From assembly GCA_019308625.1 (NCBI GenBank), contig JAFDHU010000093.1:2127-8208 (forward strand): 6,082 nt of DNA, read 5' to 3'. Made by a program: the position numbers and the translations under genes. Of this stretch, positions 1 through 5,034 are shown piece by piece; positions within the stretch are counted from its first letter, which is position 1; every line of letters starts with the position of its first letter. The DNA is from Deltaproteobacteria bacterium. GTDB taxonomy: Bacteria; Desulfobacterota; Desulfobaccia; Desulfobaccales; 0-14-0-80-60-11. The notes beneath the pieces are model-generated. The model was not told the DNA's origin. It did no database searches and saw only the letters and a list, made by a program, of their open reading frames with translations.

Positions 1-111
1 CTGGTGCTGGCCGAGGAGCAGGAGGCAGCCGTTGACGCCGCGGCGGAGAAAAGCCAGAGCCGCCGCCGGGGCAGGCGGGGGTCCAGGAGAGGCTCTGCCT
101 CGCGGCCTTAG
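1..111 (+). CDS. C-terminal end of an unidentified protein with a basic tail (partial, 5' end missing)
   Basis: Frame 1 is open from the first base to a TAG at 109-111 and encodes 36 residues, so only the end of the gene is here. The tail starts acidic and alanine-rich (LVLAEEQEAAVDAAAEK) and turns strongly basic (SRRRGRRGSRRG). Codons in the first half end mostly in G or C, as in the neighbouring genes. Frame 3 is closed by a stop; frame 2 is also open, but gives an implausible tryptophan- and arginine-rich peptide. Arg/Gly-rich tails are common on RNA-binding proteins such as helicases and ribonucleases, but no family can be named from this piece. About 120 bases separate it from the next gene. 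Confidence 0.5.
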   Translation: MVLAEEQEAAVDAAAEKSQSRRRGRRGSRRGSASRP

Positions 112-164
112 GGCCAGGGCCTTTCTAAAATATTCTCCAGGAGAGGCGCAATTGCAGGCCTGGC

Positions 165-209
165 AGCCGCGGCCGCCGGCCGCTTGTGTGAGGTGGCGGC
201 TTTAGGTTT
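165..209 (+). terminator. Possible weak terminator after the upstream gene
   Basis: GCCGCC at 172-177 can pair with GGCGGC at 195-200 (or AGCCGC at 165-170 with GCGGCT at 196-201), followed by the T-containing stretch TTTAGGTTT at 201-209. The loop is long and the T tract is interrupted, so this is a weak candidate. It lies directly before the -10 element of the next gene. Confidence 0.25.
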
Positions 210-210
210 C

Positions 211-219
211 TGGTATAAT
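211..219 (+). promoter_or_regulatory. Extended -10 promoter element for the ferredoxin-cyclase gene
   Basis: TGGTATAAT is a perfect extended -10 (TGn followed by the consensus hexamer TATAAT at 214-219). No good -35 is seen at 16-18 bp, as is usual for extended -10 promoters. Transcription would start near 226. That is only about 5 nt before the ATG at 231, but about 35 nt before the in-frame ATG at 261. Confidence 0.6.
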
Positions 220-230
220 GCCGGGCAGAC

Positions 231-1199
231 ATGAAAAAAACCGACCATTTTGAGGCGCTGATGGCGGGGAAGACCAAGGAGGCACCGCTGATTTATTTCC
301 TGCCCGAGAAAAAGGAAGTGGCTGCCGGCGAGGGGGAGACTATCCTCCTGGCTTCGTTCCGGGCCGGCATTCCCCTGACCAATGTGTGCGGCGGGAGCGG
401 CCGCTGTTCCACCTGCCGGGTGGCGGTGGCCGAAGGCCTGGAGCATTGCTCCCCCCGGACCCCGGAGGAGGAGGCCATCGCCGAGACGTTGCGTTTTCCC
501 CCCCATGTCCGGCTGGCCTGCCAGACCACCGTCTCCGGCAGGGTGAAAGTGCGGCGGCTGGTGGAGGATCTGGAAGATATTGATTTTGATTCGCTGTTTA
601 TTCAGGGAGCCGAGGCCGTGGCCATCGGCGAAGAAAAAAACGTCCTCATCCTGTTTGCCGACATCCAGGGATTCACCACCTTTGCCGAAGACCTTCTGCC
701 CTATGATGTCATCTATGTGCTGAACCTGTATTTCCGCCGCATGGGGGAAATCACCCGGCGCTACGGCGGCCGCATTGACAACTATATGGGCGACGGTTTC
801 ATCGCCCTGTTTGAGGCGGCAGACCCCGTCCGGGGGGCCCTGGCGGCGGTGCAGGCCGGGTTGGAGATGCTGGACAGCGTGAATGAGCTCGGCCCGTATC
901 TGGGGGAGCTTTATCACCGCTCCTTCCACATCCGTATCGGCCTCCACTACGGCAAGGTGGTGGCCGGCAAGTTGGGACATTCCGGGCACAAGAAAATGAC
1001 CGTGATCGGGGACGCGGTCAACTTGGCCAGCCGCATTGAGGCGGCCAACAAAGCGGCAGGCACCCGGTTCCTTATTTCCGCGGAAACCTATGCACTGGTG
1101 CAGGACCAGGTGCTGGTGGGACGGCAGGTCCATGTGGATCTGCCTGGCAAAAGCGGGAAATACCGGCTTTATGAGGTGGTGGGGCTGTCCCGGGATTGA
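231..1199 (+). CDS. Ferredoxin-fused class III adenylate/guanylate cyclase
   Basis: A predicted cytoplasmic protein of 322 residues with two domains. Residues about 20-110 form a [2Fe-2S] ferredoxin domain with cluster cysteines C53, C59, C62 and C97 (CX5CX2C...C, adrenodoxin-like spacing). Residues about 135-320 form a class III nucleotide cyclase domain, which would make cAMP or cGMP from ATP or GTP. Metal-binding aspartates are D144 (in FADIQGFT) and D188 (in YMGDGF). Transition-state residues are N264 and R268 (in VNLASR), and T257 sits at one base-recognition position. The other, normally lysine, is N184, so base specificity cannot be assigned. No membrane segment is seen. The natural reading is redox control of cyclic nucleotide synthesis, which is inference. 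The start is uncertain: ATG 231 has no clear ribosome site, whereas ATG 261 (312 residues, both domains intact) has GAGG 5 nt upstream. Confidence 0.93.
   Translation: MKKTDHFEALMAGKTKEAPLIYFLPEKKEVAAGEGETILLASFRAGIPLTNVCGGSGRCSTCRVAVAEGLEHCSPRTPEEEAIAETLRFPPHVRLACQTTVSGRVKVRRLVEDLEDIDFDSLFIQGAEAVAIGEEKNVLILFADIQGFTTFAEDLLPYDVIYVLNLYFRRMGEITRRYGGRIDNYMGDGFIALFEAADPVRGALAAVQAGLEMLDSVNELGPYLGELYHRSFHIRIGLHYGKVVAGKLGHSGHKKMTVIGDAVNLASRIEAANKAAGTRFLISAETYALVQDQVLVGRQVHVDLPGKSGKYRLYEVVGLSRD
252..263 (+). promoter_or_regulatory. Ribosome binding site pointing to an alternative start at 261
   Basis: GAGG at 252-255 lies 5 nt before the in-frame ATG at 261-263 (residue 11 of the long form). With the promoter at 211-219 this gives an ordinary 5' leader of about 35 nt. 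The long start at 231 would be nearly leaderless. Confidence 0.45.
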
Positions 1200-1300
1200 G
1201 TGGCCCAAGCAGCGAAGGCGGGGAATTGCCGGCCCTCACCCTTTTCCCCGTCACCGGGGGAATAACCCCGCAGGCGATAGGGGGCCAGCAGAGGGAGGCG

Positions 1301-1309
1301 TGGTATAAT
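1301..1309 (+). promoter_or_regulatory. Extended -10 promoter element for the DUF3786 gene
   Basis: TGGTATAAT, identical to the element at 211-219, with TATAAT at 1304-1309, followed by an AT-rich run. Predicted transcription start is near 1316, giving a leader of about 78 nt before the ATG at 1394. No convincing -35 is present. It lies about 100 nt after the cyclase stop, so the two genes need not form one operon. The stretch between the cyclase stop and this element also contains CCCCG (1246-1250), CGGGG (1255-1259) and CCCCG (1266-1270), which can form either of two small hairpins, but without a T tract. Confidence 0.55.
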
Positions 1310-1393
1310 TTATTTAAAGCGAGGAAAAGGGGAAGCGCCAACCTGATACCTACTCCCGGTTTTGCCGAATACAGATGGGGCACTAGTCCGCCC

Positions 1394-2008
1394 ATGGGTT
1401 CCCAGTATATTGCCATCCGCAATGAGTATCTGGCCCGGGCCTGGGCCCGGGGGCCCGAGGTGCTGGCCGCCTGCCTGCCGGCAGAGCCTCGGCCTGAGGG
1501 CCTTCTCTTCCGGGCCTTCGGGGAAGACTGCCTCCTGACTCCGAAAGACGTCTTCTTGGCCAGCCGTCCGGCGGAGGGGCCGGAGGGGGTCCTCATCGCC
1601 CTGTATGCCGGCGCGGTTACCGACCAGGAAGTGGACCTGTACCCCTTGCGGGCCTTCAAGGAGCTGCCCGGCAGCATGCCCTATCAGGCGGCCTTTGCGG
1701 CCAACGCCGAGGCGGTGCTGGTCCCCTGGGTGGAAAGGATTTTTGCCAGCCAAGATCACCTGATCCGACGGTTTTCCGGTCATCCCAATGAGGACGCGGC
1801 CGCCGGGGACTTCTCCTTCACCCTGCGGCCCCTGCCCAAAATCCCCCTCTACTATGTCTTCCACCTTCCGGACGAAGAGTTTCCCGCGGCGGTGACCTGC
1901 CTGTTTGCCGCAGCCAGCACGGACTTCATGCCCCTGGACGCCTTGGCCGATGTGGCCGAGTACACCGCTCAAAAGATAATCGGCCTGATGCAACAGGCCG
2001 GCGCCTGA
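1394..2008 (+). CDS. DUF3786 family protein
   Basis: A 204-residue protein that I recognise as DUF3786, a family of unknown function found largely in anaerobic bacteria and archaea. The supporting segments are LPGSMPYQAAFAAN (residues 91-104) and a C-terminal block with PLPKIPL (147-153), then LPDEEFPAAVTCLF (158-171), ending in a helical tail. The first half has cysteines C27 and C46, with C169 later. There is no signal peptide or membrane segment, so it is probably cytoplasmic. The frame stays open upstream to an ATG at 1196 that overlaps the cyclase stop. However, the promoter element at 1301-1309 lies inside that extension, and the extension reads like non-coding translation, so ATG 1394 is preferred. 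Its ribosome site is poor (GGGG at 1377-1380, 13 nt away). Its neighbours do not reveal a job. Confidence 0.82.
   Translation: MGSQYIAIRNEYLARAWARGPEVLAACLPAEPRPEGLLFRAFGEDCLLTPKDVFLASRPAEGPEGVLIALYAGAVTDQEVDLYPLRAFKELPGSMPYQAAFAANAEAVLVPWVERIFASQDHLIRRFSGHPNEDAAAGDFSFTLRPLPKIPLYYVFHLPDEEFPAAVTCLFAAASTDFMPLDALADVAEYTAQKIIGLMQQAGA
1434..1451 (+). repeat. Perfect 8-bp inverted repeat early in the DUF3786 gene
   Basis: CCCGGGCC (1434-1441) and GGCCCGGG (1444-1451) are separated by TG and lie about 40 nt inside the coding sequence. This is a very stable potential mRNA hairpin near the start codon. It may simply reflect GC-rich coding for Ala-Arg-Ala-Trp-Ala-Arg-Gly. Confidence 0.6.
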
Positions 2009-2030
2009 CCACCGACAGGAGGGCGGCAGG

Positions 2031-2080
2031 CCGGAAAGCCGGAAGGTCGGCTTCCGGTCGGGTCCCGCCCCTGTGAGGGG
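2031..2080. terminator. Hairpin cluster between convergent genes (possible terminators)
   Basis: The 104-nt gap between the convergent DUF3786 and cbiO genes holds two hairpins. CCGGAAG (2039-2045) pairs perfectly with CTTCCGG (2051-2057) around a 5-nt loop; an alternative left arm starts at 2031. CCCCT (2068-2072) pairs with AGGGG (2076-2080). Neither is followed directly by a long T run in either direction; the nearest plus-strand run is TTTTT at 2110-2114. GTGAGGGGA occurs twice (2073-2081 and 2101-2109). Position suits transcription termination, but the evidence is structural only. Confidence 0.4.
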
Positions 2081-2112
2081 AAGACTTGCTCGGAAGGAAG
2101 GTGAGGGGATTT

Positions 2113-2886
2113 TTAAGGACAGCCGTCGGCCACGGCTTGGCTCTTCAAGGCCAGGAAATAGCGCATCACCAGAGGCATTTCCAGACCGTTGGCCTTGAGC
2201 AGGGTCTCGTTGGCGAGAATCTCCAGAGGCGGCCCGTTGGCTATAATGCGGCCCTGGTTGAGCAGCACCACCCGGTCGGCCACCGTGAGGACCAGCTCAT
2301 AATCGTGGGTGGCGATGAGCTGGGTGCCGGGAAACTGCTTCAGCAGTCGGGTGACCTCTTGCTTGCCCCGGGGGTCCAGGTTGCTGGTGGGCTCATCCAG
2401 GAGCACGATGCGGGGGTGCATGGCGTAGATGGTGGCCAGGGCCACCCGGCGCTGCTCGCCGCCGCTCAGGTGGTGGGGCACCCGGTGCTCAAAGCCCTCC
2501 AGGCCCACCGCAGCCAGGGCCTCAGCCACCCTTTCCTTCACCTCCGCCGCCGACAGACCCTGGTTGATGGGCCCGAAAGCCACATCGTCAAACACCGTGG
2601 TGCAGAACAACTGGTCTTCCGGATTCTGAAACACCAGCCCCACCTGGCCCCGGACGGCCTCCACCGCCTGGGGGGAGCTCAAGGTTTGCCCCATCACCGT
2701 CACTTCCCGGGGGGTCCGGTGCAGCAGTCCCAAAATGTAAAGAAAGAGCGTGGTCTTGCCGGCACCGTTGGGGCCGATGAAGGCTACGGTCTCCCCTTCC
2801 TTCACCCGCAGGCTGAGATTGGCCAGAGCCAGGGTGCCGTTGTCGTAGGCGAAGGAGAGGTTCTCTATCCGAAGAACTTCGGCCAT
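2113..2886 (-). CDS. cbiO: ECF metal transporter ATPase (CbiO/NikO)
   Basis: A 257-residue ABC ATPase that powers nickel or cobalt uptake at the cytoplasmic face of the membrane. All nucleotide-binding motifs are present: Walker A GPNGAGKT (38-45), Q-loop with Q87 in QNPEDQLF (the form typical of ECF and CbiO ATPases), signature LSGGEQ (140-145), Walker B IVLLDE (160-165) and the switch histidine H194. The frame continues upstream to an ATG at 2955. The chosen start at 2886 begins MAEVLRIENLSFAY, the normal N-terminus of the family, and has GGAG about 10 nt upstream; the extension would run through cbiQ codons. It overlaps the cbiQ end by 22 nt, which suggests translational coupling. It is the last gene of the four-gene transporter operon. 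Only one ATPase gene is present, so a homodimer is expected. Confidence 0.93.
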   Translation of the reverse strand: MAEVLRIENLSFAYDNGTLALANLSLRVKEGETVAFIGPNGAGKTTLFLYILGLLHRTPREVTVMGQTLSSPQAVEAVRGQVGLVFQNPEDQLFCTTVFDDVAFGPINQGLSAAEVKERVAEALAAVGLEGFEHRVPHHLSGGEQRRVALATIYAMHPRIVLLDEPTSNLDPRGKQEVTRLLKQFPGTQLIATHDYELVLTVADRVVLLNQGRIIANGPPLEILANETLLKANGLEMPLVMRYFLALKSQAVADGCP

Positions 2887-3608
2887 AAGCGGTCCACTCC
2901 CACCAGAGCGACGGCCGCCAGGAGGATTCCCAGACTTTTCCAGGCGTCGGGCCAAGTGAAGGAAAATTCATGCAAAGTTCCGAACTTGTGCTTAAAGCCC
3001 CGGGCCAACATGGCCTGATAAATGCGCTCGGTGCGCTCGTAGGCCCGCACCAGCGTGAGGCCGATGAGATTGCCCAGGGTGGCCAGAGTCCGCCGGTTGT
3101 TGCCGGGCTTGAAGCCCCGGGCCCGGGCGGCCTGCTGCACGGTGCGCACTTCTTCGGCAAACCCGAATAAATAACGGTAGGTGAAAAGAATCATGGCTAC
3201 CAGCCGCTCCGGCACATGGAGACGCGACAGGGCCTTCATGGAGGTGTGAAAGGGGGTGGTGCCGAACATGGGGAACACCGTGAGCACCATGGCCAGCCCC
3301 TTGATGAAAATGACCGCCCCCCGCAGGAGCCCGGCCTGCCACCCGGCAGGATGGGTCAGGGGCAGCAGGACCAGGAAGGCAGACAAAAATAATACCACCG
3401 CCTTCAGGCGTCGCAGGACAAAGCCCAGGGGAATGCGGCTCACTCCCACCCACAGCACGGCTAGGGCTAAGGCCAGCAGGGCTCCCGGCAGTCCCCGCAC
3501 CAATGCGGTGGCCACCAGGAACGCGGCGAACACCGCGATCTTGGCCCGGGGATCCAGACGGTGCAGGGGGGAGGACAGGTAGGCGAAGCGGTCAATCTCG
3601 GGGTGCAT
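2865..3608 (-). CDS. cbiQ: ECF metal transporter transmembrane coupling protein (CbiQ/NikQ)
   Basis: A 247-residue integral membrane protein, the T component that connects the metal-binding subunit to the ATPase. It begins MHPEIDRFAYLSSPLHRLDPRAK, the typical CbiQ opening, followed by hydrophobic helices at about 24-57, 69-85, 97-115, 135-150 and 223-240. Both coupling-helix signatures of the family are visible: ARG at 163-165 (in AARARGF) and ARG at 202-204 (in AMLARGF). These dock into the ATPase dimer. The start ATG has GAGG 4 nt upstream and overlaps the end of the preceding gene by 17 nt. The gene is full length. Whether the metal is nickel or cobalt cannot be told from this subunit. Confidence 0.93.
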   Translation of the reverse strand: MHPEIDRFAYLSSPLHRLDPRAKIAVFAAFLVATALVRGLPGALLALALAVLWVGVSRIPLGFVLRRLKAVVLFLSAFLVLLPLTHPAGWQAGLLRGAVIFIKGLAMVLTVFPMFGTTPFHTSMKALSRLHVPERLVAMILFTYRYLFGFAEEVRTVQQAARARGFKPGNNRRTLATLGNLIGLTLVRAYERTERIYQAMLARGFKHKFGTLHEFSFTWPDAWKSLGILLAAVALVGVDRLWPKFFG

Positions 3609-4122
3609 AACGCCTCAGATCGGACTTGAGCTTGAGCACCATAACCAGGGCAGTGAGCCCGAAAATAAAGCCCAGACCGGCCAGGATATTGCCCCAGGGC
3701 AGGGGCTCGCCTCGGACTATAGGGGAGTCTGTGGCCTTGGCGGGGGCAGCGGCCCCTTCCTTTTCGTTACCCTGGGAACCCGTCCCGGACGCGCCGGGGA
3801 TAACCACGGTGGTTTCGGCCCGGTGCCCCAAAGGATCCCCGGCCACCACCCGGTAAAAGCCCGGCTTGAGTCCCGAGAGCAGACAGACGCCCTGGGAGTC
3901 GGTGCGGCCCTCCCGAGGAGCCGACCCGTCAGAGGGGGTGACCGTTATGAGAACCTCCTGGGCCGGGGTGCCATCCGGGAAAAAGGCCAAGACCTTGAGG
4001 CCGCCTTTCCCTTCCACCGTGGCCGACACCAGGAGCTTGTGGGCCAGGGCCGGAGGGCTGGCCAGCAGGCCCAAAAGCAGCAGCGCCCCCAAACTAAGGG
4101 CTGACAGGGTTATCCGTGGCAT
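3592..4122 (-). CDS. NikL-like exported accessory subunit of the nickel/cobalt ECF transporter
   Basis: A 176-residue protein with a signal peptide or first membrane segment (residues 3-27, ending PPALA), an extracytoplasmic beta-rich domain, a low-complexity linker (about 110-140, Gly/Ala/Lys/Glu) and a C-terminal membrane helix (about 144-164) ending in a basic cytoplasmic tail. The domain (about 29-110) resembles carboxypeptidase regulatory-like folds, with FFPDGTPAQEV and then a SGLKPGFYRV turn. This layout and its place between nikM and nikQ match NikL, the subunit that replaces CbiN in many nickel transporters; assignment rests on topology and context. Cleavage after ALA would leave H28 as the first residue. 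The ATG has GGAGAG 8 nt upstream, and the gene overlaps nikM by 29 nt and cbiQ by 17 nt. Confidence 0.82.
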   Translation of the reverse strand: MPRITLSALSLGALLLLGLLASPPALAHKLLVSATVEGKGGLKVLAFFPDGTPAQEVLITVTPSDGSAPREGRTDSQGVCLLSGLKPGFYRVVAGDPLGHRAETTVVIPGASGTGSQGNEKEGAAAPAKATDSPIVRGEPLPWGNILAGLGFIFGLTALVMVLKLKSDLRRYAPRD

Positions 4123-4726
4123 GACTGGTTCTCTCCAGCATTTCCGGCTTGACTTTGGCCAAAAAGGCGGCCACCGCGGCGCACACCAGCCCTTCCACCA
4201 CCATCAGGGGCAGGAAGGCCGCCAGGGCCAGTTTGGCGATGGCAAGAAACTCCCGGCCTGCGGTCACCAGCCACAGGGCCAGGAACAAGCCGGAGAAAAA
4301 TATGCTCAGGGCCCCGGCCAGGAAGCCGGCCACGGCCTCCCGGTGGCGGAAGTTGAACCGGCAGGCCACATCAAAAATTTTATAGGCCATCAGGGCCGGG
4401 AGCCCCATCATCAGGGTGTTGACCCCGATGGTCAACACCCCGCCGTGCTGGAACAGCAGGGCCTGGAGAATCAGGCCCACCAGGATGGCCGGGAAGGCCA
4501 GGGGTCCCAGGACAATGCCCACCAGGCCGTTCAGGGTCAGGTGAATACTGGTGGGCCCCAAAGGCACGTGAATCAGGGAGGCCACAAAAAAGGCCGAAGT
4601 CATCACCGCGGCTTTGGGCAGGGCCTCAAACGGGACTTTCCTCAAGGTGAGGCCGGCCGCCACCCCGGTGCCGGCCCAGCCCGCCGCAATGCTGGCCAGC
4701 GGCAAAACCCCGTCGGCTATATGCAC
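4094..4726 (-). CDS. cbiM: ECF metal transporter substrate-binding membrane subunit (CbiM/NikM), GTG start
   Basis: A 210-residue membrane protein that binds Ni2+ or Co2+ and is the specificity (S) component of the transporter. The start is GTG at 4724-4726, giving MHIADGVLPL, the invariant N-terminus of the family, in which the amino group of Met1 and His2 coordinate the metal. An in-frame ATG at 4795 would add 23 residues (MRGFFFKPGG...) and bury this motif; AAGGAGG 4 nt before the GTG settles the choice. Further family motifs are VPLGPTSIHLTLNG (54-67, with H62 the likely third-ligand histidine) and HGGVLTIGVNT (94-104). Hydrophobic segments cover most of the rest. It is the first gene of the operon, preceded by a structured leader with a terminator. 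CbiN is absent and a NikL-like gene follows, favouring nickel. Confidence 0.92.
   Translation of the reverse strand: MHIADGVLPLASIAAGWAGTGVAAGLTLRKVPFEALPKAAVMTSAFFVASLIHVPLGPTSIHLTLNGLVGIVLGPLAFPAILVGLILQALLFQHGGVLTIGVNTLMMGLPALMAYKIFDVACRFNFRHREAVAGFLAGALSIFFSGLFLALWLVTAGREFLAIAKLALAAFLPLMVVEGLVCAAVAAFLAKVKPEMLERTSHATDNPVSP
4414..4440 (-). repeat. Perfect 11-bp inverted repeat inside nikM
   Basis: GGGTGTTGACC (4414-4424) and GGTCAACACCC (4430-4440) are exact inverted copies around a 5-nt spacer. They lie in the codons for the conserved GVLTIGVNT motif. Part of the symmetry comes from that protein sequence, but codon choices make it perfect. Confidence 0.8.
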
Positions 4727-4730
4727 CGCG

Positions 4731-4737
4731 CCTCCTT
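4731..4737 (-). promoter_or_regulatory. Strong Shine-Dalgarno site for nikM
   Basis: AAGGAGG on the minus strand, 4 nt before the GTG start at 4726. It decides the start codon. The same bases could pair with CCACCTTC (minus strand, 4756-4749) upstream. Confidence 0.85.
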
Positions 4738-4751
4738 CCCCGGTACCTGAA

Positions 4752-4771
4752 GGTGGCAGGCACCTGCCACC
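4752..4771 (-). repeat. Perfect 9-bp inverted repeat between the leader terminator and the nikM ribosome site
   Basis: GGTGGCAGG (4752-4760) and CCTGCCACC (4763-4771) are separated by 2 nt. In RNA this forms a stable hairpin (8 bp with a 4-nt loop); in DNA it could be a protein operator. Its CCACC arm also takes part in a possible pairing with the ribosome site. Its GTGGC/GCCAC cores match the terminator arms. Confidence 0.75.
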
Positions 4772-4778
4772 CGGCTTG

Positions 4779-4829
4779 AAAAAAAAGCCACGCAAGCGGC
4801 GCCTTCTGGCGTCCCGGCCTTCGTGGCTT
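4779..4829 (-). terminator. Intrinsic terminator (attenuator) in the nikM leader
   Basis: On the minus strand AAGCCACG (4829-4822) pairs with CGTGGCTT (4792-4785), an 8-bp stem followed by a T tract covering 4786-4779 (eight T, two of them in the stem). Inside, CGCC-AGAA-GGCG (4811-4800) makes a smaller hairpin. The element faces nikM and ends about 50 nt before its start codon. No gene upstream on this strand needs it, so it most likely attenuates transcription of the metal transporter. Confidence 0.75.
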
Positions 4830-4848
4830 GGCTTATCTCATGAAATTT

Positions 4849-4876
4849 CCGCTCAAAAAGCGGGGTTCTTCCCCAC
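4849..4876 (-). promoter_or_regulatory. Two mutually exclusive small hairpins at the 5' end of the nikM leader
   Basis: On the minus strand GGGG (4874-4871) pairs with CCCC (4865-4862) around AAGAA, extendable to 6 bp with one G-U pair, and is followed by TTTTT (4859-4855), like a short terminator. CCGCT (4863-4859) can instead pair with AGCGG (4853-4849). The two share bases, so only one can form. This resembles a switch, though each stem is short. Confidence 0.45.
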
Positions 4877-4885
4877 AATGCTAGT

Positions 4886-4914
4886 TATTTAATCAGTTAC
4901 TTCCTGCCTGTCAA
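4886..4914 (-). promoter_or_regulatory. Predicted sigma-70 promoter for the nikM operon
   Basis: On the minus strand a perfect -35 TTGACA (4914-4909) is followed after 16 nt by TTAAAT (4892-4887), or after 17 nt by TAAATA (4891-4886), as a weaker -10. Transcription would begin near 4880, giving a leader of about 153 nt before the GTG start. Confidence 0.55.
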
Positions 4915-5034
4915 GGACAATTAGACAATGGCTCCAGGGCTCCCTGGCGTGGCCTGACCAGAGTCCTTCCCCGGCACCTCAGCCTGGGGAGGGCTCCGGC
5001 AGCCGCCGGCCGGGGGTCAATCAGGCGGAAATAA
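4915..5034. other. GC-rich, foldable part of the divergent intergenic region; no gene seen
   Basis: The whole gap between nikM and msbA is 375 nt; this stretch separates the two promoters. It contains a perfect inverted repeat CCAGGG (4934-4939) / CCCTGG (4942-4947) with a 2-nt spacer. CCCCGGC (4969-4975) can pair with GCCGGGG (5009-5015), enclosing a small CCTC/GAGG hairpin. Composition shifts abruptly to AT-rich after about 5020. No convincing open reading frame, tRNA or known RNA family is seen. It could hold operator sites or a structured RNA. Confidence 0.35.

Noticed and set aside
108..1208. Long minus-strand open frame opposite the cyclase
   Set aside because: It is a shadow: a His/Gly/Pro-rich translation with no recognisable domain, against a plus-strand frame with two clear domains.
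1246..1270. Terminator after the cyclase gene
   Set aside because: The CCCCG/CGGGG/CCCCG segments fold, but no T tract follows in either direction.
1196..1393. N-terminal extension of the DUF3786 protein from ATG 1196
   Set aside because: It overlaps the cyclase stop and contains the extended -10 element at 1301-1309; the family homology begins after 1394.
2086..3018. Long plus-strand open frame opposite cbiO
   Set aside because: Shadow of a gene with complete ABC ATPase motifs on the other strand; composition is typical of antisense GC-rich frames.
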